A stretch of DNA of 64,000 nt from Sphingomonas sp. Leaf67 (GTDB taxonomy: Bacteria; Pseudomonadota; Alphaproteobacteria; Sphingomonadales; Sphingomonadaceae). The notes under the pieces are model-generated. The model ran no database searches, had not been told where the DNA came from, and worked only from the letters and a program-made list of their open reading frames with translations. Below, in pieces: positions 46,671 to 55,967 of this stretch (positions are counted from its first letter, which is position 1; each line of letters opens with the position of its first letter). The stretch covers positions 806,001-870,000 of the forward strand of contig NZ_LMLP01000001.1 in NCBI RefSeq assembly GCF_001421965.1, given 5' to 3'. The position numbers and the translations under genes are program-made.

Positions 46671-47302
46671 GGGAATACAAGCATCTCCTCCTCGCCAACA
46701 AGGCGTGGGCCGCCGAACGGCTTGAGGAAAATCCCGACTATTTCGCGCGCCAGATGGCGGGCCAACAACCCGAATTCCTGTGGATCGGCTGTTCGGACAG
46801 CCGCGTCGCCCCCGACCAGCTCACAAATACCGAGCCGGGCGGCATGTTCATGCACCGCAACATCGCCAACCTGATCCACCCCGAAGACCAGAATTTGATG
46901 TCGGTGGTCCAGTTCGCGGTCGAGGTGCTGAAGGTCGGCCATATCATCGTCTGCGGCCATTATGGCTGCGGCGGCATCCATGCCGCGCTCGACGGCGGCG
47001 TACAGGGCCATGTCCATGACTGGCTGGCGATCGCCCGCGATGTGATCGACAACCATCGCACCGAACTTGATCTGCTGCCCCCGGAACAGCGCGCCAACCG
47101 GCTCGTCGAACTGAACGTGCGCGACCAACTCGTGGCGCTGGCAAGGACCGACGTGGTGCAACGGGCGTTCGCCGCGGGCCAGCCGCTGGAACTGCATGGC
47201 TGGGTCTATGACCTGCGCGACGGGTTGCTGAAACCACTGATGGAGATCGACGCAACGACGCCACTGGGCGCGGTGCCGACGCCGGAGAAGGTTCTGGTCT
47301 GA
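46667..47302 (+). CDS. can: beta-class carbonic anhydrase (second), Can-like
   Basis: A 211-residue enzyme resembling E. coli Can. MREYKHLLLANKAWA opens the protein; Cys42, Asp44 and Arg46 (IGCSDSRVAP), His98 and Cys101 (CGHYGCGGI) form the zinc site. FMHRNIANLI is the typical substrate-side strand. It is cytoplasmic. The ATG overlaps the SulP stop, so transporter and enzyme are made together; the enzyme could convert imported bicarbonate or supply it for biosynthesis. Confidence 0.95.
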   Translation: MREYKHLLLANKAWAAERLEENPDYFARQMAGQQPEFLWIGCSDSRVAPDQLTNTEPGGMFMHRNIANLIHPEDQNLMSVVQFAVEVLKVGHIIVCGHYGCGGIHAALDGGVQGHVHDWLAIARDVIDNHRTELDLLPPEQRANRLVELNVRDQLVALARTDVVQRAFAAGQPLELHGWVYDLRDGLLKPLMEIDATTPLGAVPTPEKVLV

Positions 47303-47376
47303 CCAGCCAACTGTTGTCGGTAGCGTCAGAGATGCAGGGGCGGTGACCCAATAACAGGCGCACCGCTTCCCCAAAT

Positions 47377-47499
47377 CCCGTTCGGTTCGAGCAGCTTCGA
47401 GCCTGTCGAGAAGCGTCCGTCGAGAACTCGATTGTTTGAGGCAACCCCTTCTCGACTACGGTTCTCGACAGGCTCGAACCTCCGCTCGAACCAAACGGG
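47377..47499. repeat. inverted repeat with TTCGAGCCTGTCGAGAA core
   Basis: 47377-47428 and 47445-47499 are imperfect reverse complements over about 50 bases, with a short loop. Each arm runs CCCGTTYGGTTCGAGC, then TTCGAGCCTGTCGAGAA, then a second GTCGAGAA. It looks like a mobile or folding repeat and lies beyond the carbonic anhydrase operon. Confidence 0.8.
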
Positions 47500-47530
47500 G
47501 GATGGAGGGAGAGGAAAACGTCTCACCCTC

Positions 47531-47582
47531 ACCGTTCGTCCTGAGTAGCCGCTGAGCCCGTCGAAGCGGCGTATCGAAGGAC
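47531..47582. repeat. CGTTCGTCCTGAGTAG repeat, copy 1
   Basis: The unit reads CGTTCGTCCTGAGTAGCC, then GAGCCCGTCGAAGCGGCGTA, then TCGAAGG. A degenerate second copy is at 59942-59992. From memory, units with this order are frequent in sphingomonad intergenic DNA. Confidence 0.65.
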
Positions 47583-47658
47583 CGACCCACATCATTCGAC
47601 ACGAGCTTCCGGCAATCCCGACGCAGCACAACGGTTGCGAGTGGCGAAGATCAAAAGC

Positions 47659-48666
47659 CTACCACGCCACCCCGATCTTGCCAAAATGGTCCCCGCCTTC
47701 CTGATACCGAAACGCATCGGCCAATTCGCCCAACCCGAAGCGCCGGTCCACCACCGGCCGTATCCCGGTCACCTCCAGCGCGCGGACGAAGTCCTGCTGC
47801 TCGCGCCGGCTGCCGACGATCAGCCCCTGCAACCGCGCCTGTTTCGCCATCAGCGCCGCCGTCGGCACCTCGCCGCCGCGACCGGTGAGCACGCCGATCA
47901 GCGAAATATGCCCGCCGACCCGCACCGCCGCGATCGACTGCGCCAGCGTCGCCGGGCCGCCGACCTCGACGACATGGTCGACGCCGCGCCCGTCCGCCCA
48001 CTCGGCAACGGTCACACCCCATTCGGGATCGCTGCGGTAATTGACGGTGAAATCCGCGCCCATCGCCGCCGCGCGGGCCAGTTTGTTGTCGCTCGACGAG
48101 GTGATCGCGACCTTCGCACCCATCGCCTTGGCGATCTGCAATGCCCAGATCGACACGCCGCCGGTACCGAGCAGCAACACCCGCTCGCCCGCCTTCAGCC
48201 CGCCATCGACGACCAAGGCGCGCCATGCGGTCAGGCCGGCGGTGGTGATCGTCGCCGCTTCGACCGCGTCCCAGCCCTTGGGCGCAAGGGTGAAGGCGCT
48301 GGCGGGCAGCACGACCACCTCCTGCGCGAACCCGTCGATGCCGTCGCCCGGCGTCCGCGCGAAGTCACCGATGGTCGGCGCGCCGTCCTGCCAGTCGGGG
48401 AAGAAGCACGACACGACCAGATCGCCGACCGCAAAGTCGCGTACCCCCGCGCCGACCGCCTCGACCGTGCCCGCCCCGTCGGCCATCGGCACCCGCCCGT
48501 CCTCGGCGGGCGACTTGCCACTGGCGACGATATAGTCGTGGAAGTTCAGCGAGCTGCCATGCAGTTTCACCCGGATTTCACCCGGCCCCGGCTGTCCCGG
48601 ATCGGCGCGATCGACCAGTTCCAGCCGGTCGAGCCCGCCGGGCGCGCGCAGTTCGACCGCCTTCAT
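47659..48666 (-). CDS. zinc-free medium-chain dehydrogenase (quinone oxidoreductase-like)
   Basis: A 335-residue NAD(P)-dependent oxidoreductase of the medium-chain family. The cofactor site is [20 protein letters not shown]. The catalytic zinc Cys/His set of alcohol dehydrogenases is missing ([13 protein letters not shown] replaces it), as is the structural four-Cys lobe, so quinone- or enone-type reduction is more likely than classic alcohol oxidation. Start [11 protein letters not shown] overlaps the glyoxalase stop by four bases. Confidence 0.88.
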   Translation of the reverse strand: MKAVELRAPGGLDRLELVDRADPGQPGPGEIRVKLHGSSLNFHDYIVASGKSPAEDGRVPMADGAGTVEAVGAGVRDFAVGDLVVSCFFPDWQDGAPTIGDFARTPGDGIDGFAQEVVVLPASAFTLAPKGWDAVEAATITTAGLTAWRALVVDGGLKAGERVLLLGTGGVSIWALQIAKAMGAKVAITSSSDNKLARAAAMGADFTVNYRSDPEWGVTVAEWADGRGVDHVVEVGGPATLAQSIAAVRVGGHISLIGVLTGRGGEVPTAALMAKQARLQGLIVGSRREQQDFVRALEVTGIRPVVDRRFGLGELADAFRYQEGGDHFGKIGVAW

Positions 48667-49187
48667 GCGTCGTCTCCCGCGGCATCGACCACCGCCTGCG
48701 TCATGCCGTTCGGCGACAGGATTTCGATCCAATAGCCATCGGGATCGGCGATGAACGCGATATCCTCCATCCGCCCCTCATCGGGCCGCTTGCGGAAATC
48801 GACGCCCAGTTCCTCGAACCGCGCGCACGCAGCGGCGACGTCGGGGACGCTGATGCCCAGATGGCCGAACCCGCGCGGATCGTCATTGCCGTTGTGATAA
48901 CCCGAGAAATCGGCATCGTCCTCGGTCCCCCAGTTATGGGTCAGCTCCAGCGTCGTCTCGCGGCTGAACACGAACCGCGCGCGTTCCTTGGGATCGGCCG
49001 GCACCGTCTCGCCATCGCGCAGGAAACCGAGGAAATAGAGCGAGAACGCCGCCTCCTCGAAATCCAGCTTCTGCAACAGCGTCATGCCCAGCACGTCCTG
49101 ATAGAAAGCGATGCTGGCGCTCGGGTCGCGCACGCGCAGCATGGTCTGGTTGAGGGTAAAGCCCTCGGTCCCTTCGGGTCGGGTCAT
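48663..49187 (-). CDS. gloA: glyoxalase I (lactoylglutathione lyase), zinc-type
   Basis: A 174-residue enzyme that converts the glutathione hemithioacetal of methylglyoxal to lactoylglutathione. Metal ligands in order are Gln (TLNQTMLRV), Glu ([10 protein letters not shown]), His (GFGHLGISV) and Glu (YWIEILSP). Gln at the first position and the insertions around [19 protein letters not shown] fit the longer zinc-dependent class rather than the short nickel-dependent E. coli type. The ATG follows AAGGA closely; an upstream TTG is less likely. It lies 11 bases past the histidine kinase stop. Confidence 0.93.
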   Translation of the reverse strand: MTRPEGTEGFTLNQTMLRVRDPSASIAFYQDVLGMTLLQKLDFEEAAFSLYFLGFLRDGETVPADPKERARFVFSRETTLELTHNWGTEDDADFSGYHNGNDDPRGFGHLGISVPDVAAACARFEELGVDFRKRPDEGRMEDIAFIADPDGYWIEILSPNGMTQAVVDAAGDDA

Positions 49188-49198
49188 CGCAATTTCCT

Positions 49199-51298
49199 TC
49201 AACGATCGGTGGGGATGCCTGCCATCCCGGCGATCGCACGGGCCAGTTCGGCCTCGCGGAACGGCTTGGTCAGGCGCGGCAGGTCGGGTGCGAGGCCGTC
49301 GATATCGGCATAGCCCGATACGATCAGCACCGGCAGTCCGGGATGCCGATCCTCAATCGCTCGGGCCAGCCAAACGCCGGTCCGGCCGGGCATCAGATGA
49401 TCGGTCACCACCAGGTCGAAGCGCCGCTGCGCCAGCATTTGTTCCGCCTCGGTCGCGCTGTCGGCCTCGACCGCTTCGTAGCCGAGGCTCTGGAGCATGT
49501 CGGCGGTCGTCATCCGCACCAGCGCCTCATCATCCACTACCAGCGCCCGGCCCCGGAACCCGGTCTCACCGCCGACCTCGTCGTCGCTCGCCTCCGCCGG
49601 CCGCGCGACTTCACCGCTGACCGGCAGCCACAGGTCTATCCGGGTGCCGAGCCCCGGCGCGCTGACGATCGCCATCGTGCCACCCAGTTGCAGCGCCAGC
49701 CCATGGACCATCGACAGACCCAGCCCCGTCCCGCGCCCGATGCCCTTGGTCGAAAAGAACGGCTCGACCGCGCGCGCCGCCGTCTCCCCATCCATGCCCG
49801 TGCCGGTATCGATCACCGACAGCCGGACATACTGGCCCGGCTCCACCCCAGCCGCCGCCGTCGCTGGCGGATCGGGCGCATCGGCGGCGATGGTCAGCGT
49901 GCCGCCATCGGGCATCGCGTCGCGCGCATTCACACACAAATTCAAGATCGCCATTTCCAGCTGGTTCGCATCGGCCAGCGCCGGGGGCAGATCGTCGGCA
50001 ATAGCGCTCCGGACGCCGACCGGCGATCCGACGGTACTGGCAATCAGATCGGTCATCCCGCCGACCAGCGCCAGCAGATCGACCGGTCCCGACTGCAACG
50101 GTTGCCGCCGCGCGAACGCCAGCAGCCGATGGACCAGTGTCCGCGCCCGTTCCGCCGATTGCAGCGCACCGTCGACCAGCCGCGCCTCCCGCGGCGACAG
50201 GCTGCCGCGCCGTTGCAACAGGTCGAGGCTGCCGAGGATCGGGGTCAGCAGATTGTTGAAATCATGCGCGACACCACCGGTCAGCTGGCCCATCGCTTCC
50301 ATTTTCTGCGCCTGGCGCAACGCGGCCTGCGCCTCGCCCAGCGCCGTTTCGGCCCGGCGGCGCTCGGTCACGTCGGTGACGAACTGGAACGCGCCGATCT
50401 GTTGCCCCGCGCCGTCGCGGACCGAATTGAACTTCATCTCGTATACGCGGCGCATATGGCCACGGGCCGGGTCTCCGAACTCGGCTGTCGCGGTATATTC
50501 CTCGCCCGCCAGCGCCGGGTCCCATGCCGCGCGCACCGCGGCCTGCTGATCGGGCAGGTCGGCGAGCAGATCGAGGATATTGTCGCCGACCTGCGGCCGC
50601 TTGCCGAACACCGCGTCGAACGCATCGGCCCCGGCGCGGTTGATCGCCATCCAGTTGTAATCGAGGTCGATGACGTTGACGATCGAATCGGTCGTCTCGA
50701 CGATCGATGCGAGCAGGTTGCGCTCGGCCGTCCGCTGATCGACGCGCAATTCCAGCGTGCGGTTGAACTGGCGCAGGTCGTTCAGCGCCGTGGTCAGCTC
50801 GGTCTGGCTGCGTTTCAGCGCCGCATCGGACAGCACCCGCGCCGTCGTCTCGTTGGTGAAGATGAACAGTCCGGCGATATCGCCCCGCCGGTCGAGGATG
50901 CGCGAATAGGAAAAGCTCCACCACGTGTCCGCCGCACCCCGGTCGGTGTCCAGCTTCCACGGCACATCGACATAGCGCGGGCTATTCCCGGCAAAGGCCG
51001 CGTCGATGATCGGCATCGCCTGTTCGAGGCCATCGGCCCAGACCCGGTCGAAGCGTTCGCCCATTGCCCAGTCGAGCCGTGGCCCCAGCAACGGGAAATA
51101 GGCGTCGTTGAAAAAGAACCAGAGTTCCGGTCCCCAGCACAGGATCATCGACTCGGGCGAATTGACGACCAGGCTCAGCGCACTGCACAGCCCGTCGGGC
51201 CATCGCTCCGGCGGCCCCAGCGGATGATCCGACCAGTCGCGGGCGCGGATCATCTCCGCCGCGCGACCGCCGCCGTTCAGGAACGGCGCGATCGTCAT
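49199..51298 (-). CDS. PAS-domain hybrid sensor histidine kinase
   Basis: A 699-residue soluble kinase with no membrane helix. Two PAS-like sensor domains (about 20-165 and 200-320) are followed by a HisKA domain ([20 protein letters not shown]), the ATPase boxes ([28 protein letters not shown]) and a C-terminal receiver ([18 protein letters not shown]). This layout is typical of sphingomonad general stress or light/redox sensing kinases, but the ligand is not visible. It overlaps the glycoside hydrolase gene by ATGA. Confidence 0.92.
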   Translation of the reverse strand: MTIAPFLNGGGRAAEMIRARDWSDHPLGPPERWPDGLCSALSLVVNSPESMILCWGPELWFFFNDAYFPLLGPRLDWAMGERFDRVWADGLEQAMPIIDAAFAGNSPRYVDVPWKLDTDRGAADTWWSFSYSRILDRRGDIAGLFIFTNETTARVLSDAALKRSQTELTTALNDLRQFNRTLELRVDQRTAERNLLASIVETTDSIVNVIDLDYNWMAINRAGADAFDAVFGKRPQVGDNILDLLADLPDQQAAVRAAWDPALAGEEYTATAEFGDPARGHMRRVYEMKFNSVRDGAGQQIGAFQFVTDVTERRRAETALGEAQAALRQAQKMEAMGQLTGGVAHDFNNLLTPILGSLDLLQRRGSLSPREARLVDGALQSAERARTLVHRLLAFARRQPLQSGPVDLLALVGGMTDLIASTVGSPVGVRSAIADDLPPALADANQLEMAILNLCVNARDAMPDGGTLTIAADAPDPPATAAAGVEPGQYVRLSVIDTGTGMDGETAARAVEPFFSTKGIGRGTGLGLSMVHGLALQLGGTMAIVSAPGLGTRIDLWLPVSGEVARPAEASDDEVGGETGFRGRALVVDDEALVRMTTADMLQSLGYEAVEADSATEAEQMLAQRRFDLVVTDHLMPGRTGVWLARAIEDRHPGLPVLIVSGYADIDGLAPDLPRLTKPFREAELARAIAGMAGIPTDR

Positions 51299-52257
51299 GC
51301 CGGCCCCAGCGCCAGCGCATCAGCCGTCGCGCGCGGAATTCGCACCAGCGACCCGTGCCGCGCGCCCGCCGGCATCGACAGTCGGGCGCTGACGTCGCGC
51401 CACCGCACGAAATCGCGCGTCGCCGCCGCACCCCATTTGCCGTCGCGATAGACGTCCCAGTAACACACCGTTTCACCATCGATCGCGGTCGTCATCGGTC
51501 CTTCGACCCAGGATGGGGTGAACGGCGTGCCCAGCTTCCCGAACGGCCCGGTCGGCGACGCGGCCGACGCGACCTGCAGATATTTGCGCGGCGGTGTCAG
51601 CGTCTCGTCCTTGACGATCAGGTGCAGCCGGCCACCCGTCGCGCGCGCGAACGTCCCGTCGATCACGCTGAACCCCGGATCGTACAGCACCGCCGGATCG
51701 GTGAACGACACGAAATCGCGAGTCTTCACAAACCATAGCCGGTGGTTGTGCCCGGATTCAGACGTCCCCGCCGTCTCCGCGAACCGCCCAGCGACCGTGC
51801 TCGACCAGAAGAGCACGAACGCCTGCGCCTTCGCATCCCAGATCGCCTCGGGCGCCCAGCAATTGCGCGTGCCCGGCACGCCCGCCATCACCGGCAGCGC
51901 GCGCTGCGGCGACCAGTGGCGCAGGTCGCGGCTGGTGGCGTGACCGATCGTCACCCCATCCCATGCGGTCGTCCACACCATATGCCACGGGGCGTCGCGC
52001 CCGGCCCCGCGAAACACAAACGGATCGCGCATCAGCTTCGCCTCGCCGACCATCGGCGCCAGATAGCTTTGCCCGCCGCCCAGTTCGCGAAAGGCGAACC
52101 CATCGTCGCTGATTGCGAACTTCAGGCCCGTCGCCTCGCCCTTGCCGGTCCCGAAATAGGCGAAAAGCTGCGGATCGTCGGTTCGCGCGGCCATCGCCCG
52201 CGACGCGATCGGCAGGGAAGCAAGCGCGCCGATCATCGTCCGCCGGTTCAACCACAT
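51295..52257 (-). CDS. exported GH43-like five-bladed propeller glycosidase
   Basis: A 320-residue protein with a twin-arginine signal (LNRRTMIGALASLPIASRAM). The body has the repeating beta-propeller pattern of GH43/GH32/GH117-type proteins: RDPFVFRGAGRDAPWHMVWT, IGHATSRDLRHW, WAPEAIWD, YLQVASAASPTGPF and a final WVEGPMTTAIDGETVCYW. The Asp and Glu residues in RDPF, APEAIWD and VEGP sit at the usual catalytic positions. The sugar target is unknown. The ATG at 52257 was chosen for the signal peptide; one at 52281 is possible. Confidence 0.82.
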   Translation of the reverse strand: MWLNRRTMIGALASLPIASRAMAARTDDPQLFAYFGTGKGEATGLKFAISDDGFAFRELGGGQSYLAPMVGEAKLMRDPFVFRGAGRDAPWHMVWTTAWDGVTIGHATSRDLRHWSPQRALPVMAGVPGTRNCWAPEAIWDAKAQAFVLFWSSTVAGRFAETAGTSESGHNHRLWFVKTRDFVSFTDPAVLYDPGFSVIDGTFARATGGRLHLIVKDETLTPPRKYLQVASAASPTGPFGKLGTPFTPSWVEGPMTTAIDGETVCYWDVYRDGKWGAAATRDFVRWRDVSARLSMPAGARHGSLVRIPRATADALALGPA

Positions 52258-52430
52258 AGCTCGCGCACTCGTCCCTCTCATGTCGAACGGCACGATTGCC
52301 GCACTCGGCGATCGACCGCAACCATCGGTGCGCCAATGTCACAGCATGGGCGGTATTCGTATCCCGCACGGTTGACGCGCATCGTATCACGGGCAACGAT
52401 CGTCCGTCCGTCCGTTCGAAAGGCTACCCC

Positions 52431-54821
52431 TTGCCCGCCGTATCCCGTCTCGCGCTGGTCGCGCTGTTGCTCGCCTCGACGCCCGCTTTCGCCGATCCGA
52501 TCCGCCAGACCAAGGGCGACTGGCAGGACAAGTTCCGCCAGCTGGAGGGCGAGGACTGGCCGACCCCGACCGATTATCGCAACGCATCGGGTGCGCCGGG
52601 CTATCGCTACTGGCAGCAAAAGGTCGATTACGACGTCAAGGTATCGCTGAACGAAGCGACGAAGGTCGTGACCGGCACCGAGACGATCCGCTATCGCAAC
52701 AACTCGCCCGACGCGCTGCCCTATCTCTGGCTGCTGCTCGACCAGAACCAGTATAAGCGCAGCTCGATCGCACAGCTGTCGCAGACCGTGCCCGATGCGA
52801 CGACGATCAGCATCGGTGACATCCGCCGGGCCGAGGCGATGCAGAAATGGGAAGGTGGCTTTACCATCGCCGCGGTGCGCGGGCCGGACGGACAGCCGCT
52901 CGCCCACCGCGTCACCGATACCCTGCTGCGCATCGAACTGCCGACCCCGGTCGCTGGCAATGGCGGCGAGGTCACGCTGTCGATCGACTGGTCGTTCCCG
53001 ATGGCCGAACAAAAGGTCGTCGACGGCCGCTCGGGCTATGAATGCTTCACGCAGGCGGGCGAGGACGGCAACTGCATCTTCGAAGGGGCGCAGTGGTTCC
53101 CGCGCCTCGCCGTCTATTCGGATTACGAGGGCTGGCACAACAAGGCGTTTCTCGACGCCGGCGAATTCACCCTCGAATTCGGCGATTACAAGGTCGCGCT
53201 GACCGTACCGTCCGATCACGTCGTCTCGGCGACCGGCGTGTTGCAGAACGCCGATCAGGTGCTGACCGCGACCCAGCGCCAGCGGCTGGAAGCGGCCAAG
53301 AGCGCCACCGCACCGATGTACATCGTCACCCCCGACGAAGCGCTCGCCGCCGAACGCAGCCGCGCCTCGGGCACCAAGACATGGACCTTCGCCGCGCAGA
53401 ATGTTCGCGACTTCGGCTGGGCATCGTCGCGCAAGTTCGCATGGGACGCGATGAACGTGCGGCAGGATTTCGCCGCCAATCCCAACGTCATGGCGATGTC
53501 CTTCTACCCGAAGGAAGCACGTCCGCTCTGGGATGCGTACTCGACCAAGGCGATCGCCCATACCATCGACGTCTATGGCAAGTTCGCCTTCCCCTACCCC
53601 TATCCGGTGGCGCAGTCGGTCAACGGGCCGGTCGGCGGCATGGAATATCCGATGATCACCTTCAACGGGCCGCGCCCGGTGAAGGACGCCAAGACCGGCC
53701 AGCTGACCTATACCGAACGCGCCAAGACCGGCCTGATCGGTGTGGTGATCCACGAAGTCGGCCACGACTGGTTCCCGATGATCGTCAACAGCGACGAACG
53801 CCAATGGACGTGGATGGACGAAGGGCTGAACACCTTCCTCCAGTTCCAGGCTGAAAAGCTGTGGGACAAGGACTTCCCGTCGCGCCGTGGCGAGCCGAAG
53901 GACATCGCCGAATATATGCTGTCGAACGATCAGGTCCCCCTGATGACGCAGTCGGACTCGGTGCTGCAATTCGGTGCCAACGGCTATGGCAAACCCGCCA
54001 CCGCGCTCACCATCCTGCGCGAAACGGTGCTGGGGCGTGACCTGTTCGACCGTGCCTTTCGCGAATATGCGACCCGCTGGCGCTTCAAGCGGCCGACGCC
54101 CTACGACTTCTTCCGCACGATGGAGGAAAGTTCGGGCGTCGATCTCGACTGGTTCTGGCGCGGCTGGTTCTATTCGACCGACCATGTCGACATCGCGCTC
54201 GACAAGGTGGTTGAGGGCCGCATCGCCGGCCGCGATCTGGACGCCAATGCCCGCGAACGCCGCGCGCTGCGCGCTGCCGAGAACACGTCGCTGACCGTGC
54301 GCAACAATGCCGGGCAGAAGACCGTGACCGAACGCGATCCGTCGACCCGCGACTTCTACGACCAGCAGGACGACCTGGCCGTCAGCCCGCAACAGCGCCG
54401 CGACCTTGCCGAAAAGCTCGACAAGCTGACGCCCGAACAACGCGCGGCGTTCGACGTGAAGGACAAATTCTACCGCTTCTCGTTCCGCAACATCGGCGGG
54501 CTCGTCATGCCGATCCCGCTGAAACTGACCTTCAGCGACGGCAGCAACACGATCGTCCGCATCCCCGCCGAAGTGTGGCGCTACGATCCCAAGGCGGTGA
54601 CGTGGCAATATGTTACGGCCAAGACGATCACCGGGGCGGAGGTCGATCCGCTGCTCGAAATCGCCGATGCCGACCGGTCGAACAATGTCTATCGCGGTGC
54701 CATCCGCCCGGCAGTGCTGGAGATCGAGGATATCGAGGATCTGGCGAATCGCATGAAGGACTTCGACGTGCAGGTGAAACCCGGCTCGCTGCGCACCTAT
54801 CCCGCACCGGTGGCGAAATGA
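52431..54821 (+). CDS. M1-family metallopeptidase
   Basis: A 796-residue exported aminopeptidase-like protein. Start is TTG at 52431, preceded by AAAGG; it gives a good signal peptide (LALVALLLASTPAFA). VGGMEYPMITF supplies the exopeptidase-type GxMEN-like loop in altered form. The zinc site is HEVGH (441-445) with Glu464 in WMDEGLNTF. The altered GAMEN loop suggests the specificity differs from classical aminopeptidase N. A C-terminal beta domain is present. It overlaps the following DUF6702-like gene by ATGA. Confidence 0.91.
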   Translation: MPAVSRLALVALLLASTPAFADPIRQTKGDWQDKFRQLEGEDWPTPTDYRNASGAPGYRYWQQKVDYDVKVSLNEATKVVTGTETIRYRNNSPDALPYLWLLLDQNQYKRSSIAQLSQTVPDATTISIGDIRRAEAMQKWEGGFTIAAVRGPDGQPLAHRVTDTLLRIELPTPVAGNGGEVTLSIDWSFPMAEQKVVDGRSGYECFTQAGEDGNCIFEGAQWFPRLAVYSDYEGWHNKAFLDAGEFTLEFGDYKVALTVPSDHVVSATGVLQNADQVLTATQRQRLEAAKSATAPMYIVTPDEALAAERSRASGTKTWTFAAQNVRDFGWASSRKFAWDAMNVRQDFAANPNVMAMSFYPKEARPLWDAYSTKAIAHTIDVYGKFAFPYPYPVAQSVNGPVGGMEYPMITFNGPRPVKDAKTGQLTYTERAKTGLIGVVIHEVGHDWFPMIVNSDERQWTWMDEGLNTFLQFQAEKLWDKDFPSRRGEPKDIAEYMLSNDQVPLMTQSDSVLQFGANGYGKPATALTILRETVLGRDLFDRAFREYATRWRFKRPTPYDFFRTMEESSGVDLDWFWRGWFYSTDHVDIALDKVVEGRIAGRDLDANARERRALRAAENTSLTVRNNAGQKTVTERDPSTRDFYDQQDDLAVSPQQRRDLAEKLDKLTPEQRAAFDVKDKFYRFSFRNIGGLVMPIPLKLTFSDGSNTIVRIPAEVWRYDPKAVTWQYVTAKTITGAEVDPLLEIADADRSNNVYRGAIRPAVLEIEDIEDLANRMKDFDVQVKPGSLRTYPAPVAK

Positions 54822-55294
54822 GGGGGGCGCTTGCGGTCCTCGCCGCCGTCGCGGTGATCGCCCCGGCACAGGCGCATCGCGGCCACGACTCGCTCAGCGT
54901 CGTGACGCTGGCCGATGGCACGGTCACCGTGTCGCACCGCTTCGAGGCGCACGACATCGAACCCGCGCTGGCGAAGATCGCCCCGCAGGCGCAGACCAGC
55001 CTCGACGATCCCGAAGCGATGGCGGCACTGCGCACCTATATCGAGCGCCGCTTCGTCCTGACGATCGACGGCAAACCGGTTCCGCTGACCTACGCCACCA
55101 CCGACCTGTCGCACGCCGAGGTCCGCATCGACTATACCGGCCGCGCGCCCCGCAAGCCGAAGTCGGTCGCAGTCCGCTCGAGCGTGTTGACCGACGTCTA
55201 TCGCGGACAGGTCAATCAGGTGAACGTCCGGCAGGGCAATGTCGTGAAGTCGCTAACCCTGCGCGGCGCGGGCACGGGTGGTGTGACCCTCTAA
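54818..55294 (+). CDS. DUF6702-like exported protein
   Basis: A 158-residue protein with a signal peptide ending near AQA, then HRGHDSLSVVTLADGTVTVS, a His-rich start followed by a beta-rich fold like that of DUF6702 family proteins. Function is unknown. Its ATG overlaps the M1 peptidase stop; I recall the same pairing in related bacteria, so it may be an accessory protein of the peptidase. Confidence 0.75.
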   Translation: MRGALAVLAAVAVIAPAQAHRGHDSLSVVTLADGTVTVSHRFEAHDIEPALAKIAPQAQTSLDDPEAMAALRTYIERRFVLTIDGKPVPLTYATTDLSHAEVRIDYTGRAPRKPKSVAVRSSVLTDVYRGQVNQVNVRQGNVVKSLTLRGAGTGGVTL

Positions 55295-55304
55295 CCATCG
55301 CCCC

Positions 55305-55402
55305 CGTCACTCCCGCGAAGGCGGGAGTCCATTTACGCTGACGTTCCCCCTCCTGCCCGACCGGCAGCGTCTACGGATTCCCCGCCCGCGCGGGGAATGA
55401 CG
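55305..55402. repeat. paired GTCATTCCCGCG repeat element 2
   Basis: The arm at 55305-55342 (CGTCACTCCCGCGAAGGCGG, then GAGTCCATTTACGCTGA) is largely the reverse complement of 55365-55402, with a 22-bp loop. It lies between convergent genes, 11 bp past the DUF6702-like stop. Confidence 0.85.
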
Positions 55403-55479
55403 GAGGATAGGATCGAATGCGAAACCCGGCCGTACCCCCCCCCGCCCACACGGCAACGACGAAGGGGTCGCCGACGTCC

Positions 55480-55899
55480 CTACCCCTCGCATTCCACGCG
55501 CATCTCCCGCGCACTCGCCGCCGTCATCCCGCCGCGATGCATCGCGCACGCCCGCCCGTCGCCGCCGATCGCGACGCTGAACGGCAACCCCGCCGTCTTC
55601 GCCAGCAAATCGCCGCGCAATTCGGCCAGCCGCTCCATGTCGGGCCGCCACAACTGCTCAGCGGGCACCACGCGCAGCATCGCGTCGGTCACGCGCCCGC
55701 GATCGATCGGCACCACCAGCACGCGGTACGCCCCCGCACCGGCCGCGATCGCCGGCAACTGCCGCAACTCGCCGTGGCACGGCGCACACCATGAGGCGAC
55801 GAACAGCAGGATCGATCGCGGGGGATAGCGCGCCGGTTCGGCCGGAGCGGCTCCGGTCAGCAGCAGCGCGCCGGCGATCAAGGTCCGATATCGTCGCAT
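55480..55899 (-). CDS. small exported thioredoxin-fold protein (TlpA-like)
   Basis: A 139-residue protein with a signal peptide (MRRYRTLIAGALLLTGAAPA) and a compact thioredoxin fold. FVASWCAPCHGELRQLP holds the CAPC redox pair, and AKTAGLPFSVAI has the cis-proline. Two further cysteines, in ACAMHRGG and VECEG, lie near the C-terminus. It may be a periplasmic thiol reductase; no partner gene is adjacent, though the dsbD gene at 1.9 kb could supply electrons. The start was chosen for the signal peptide. Confidence 0.83.
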   Translation of the reverse strand: MRRYRTLIAGALLLTGAAPAEPARYPPRSILLFVASWCAPCHGELRQLPAIAAGAGAYRVLVVPIDRGRVTDAMLRVVPAEQLWRPDMERLAELRGDLLAKTAGLPFSVAIGGDGRACAMHRGGMTAASAREMRVECEG

Positions 55900-55967
55900 T
55901 CGTCCATCCCGCCCATCGACGCTGTCACATTGGCGTGCTTTGTTGCCGGGGGACAAGGGGATGACGA

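Larger units (their letters stand above)
47303..47658. other. 356-bp intergenic region filled with repeats
   Basis: It holds a long inverted repeat (47377-47499) and a second, different repeat unit (47531-47582). The open frames across it are made of repeat sequence and are not credible genes. Confidence 0.7.

Noticed and set aside
47326..47631. 101-codon open frame on the minus strand
   Set aside because: It is made up of the inverted repeat and the CGTTCGTCC unit and has no ribosome site.
52278..54869. 863-codon open frame antisense to the M1 peptidase
   Set aside because: Composition is that of a mirror frame and it spans the true gene with its HEVGH zinc site. No ribosome site.
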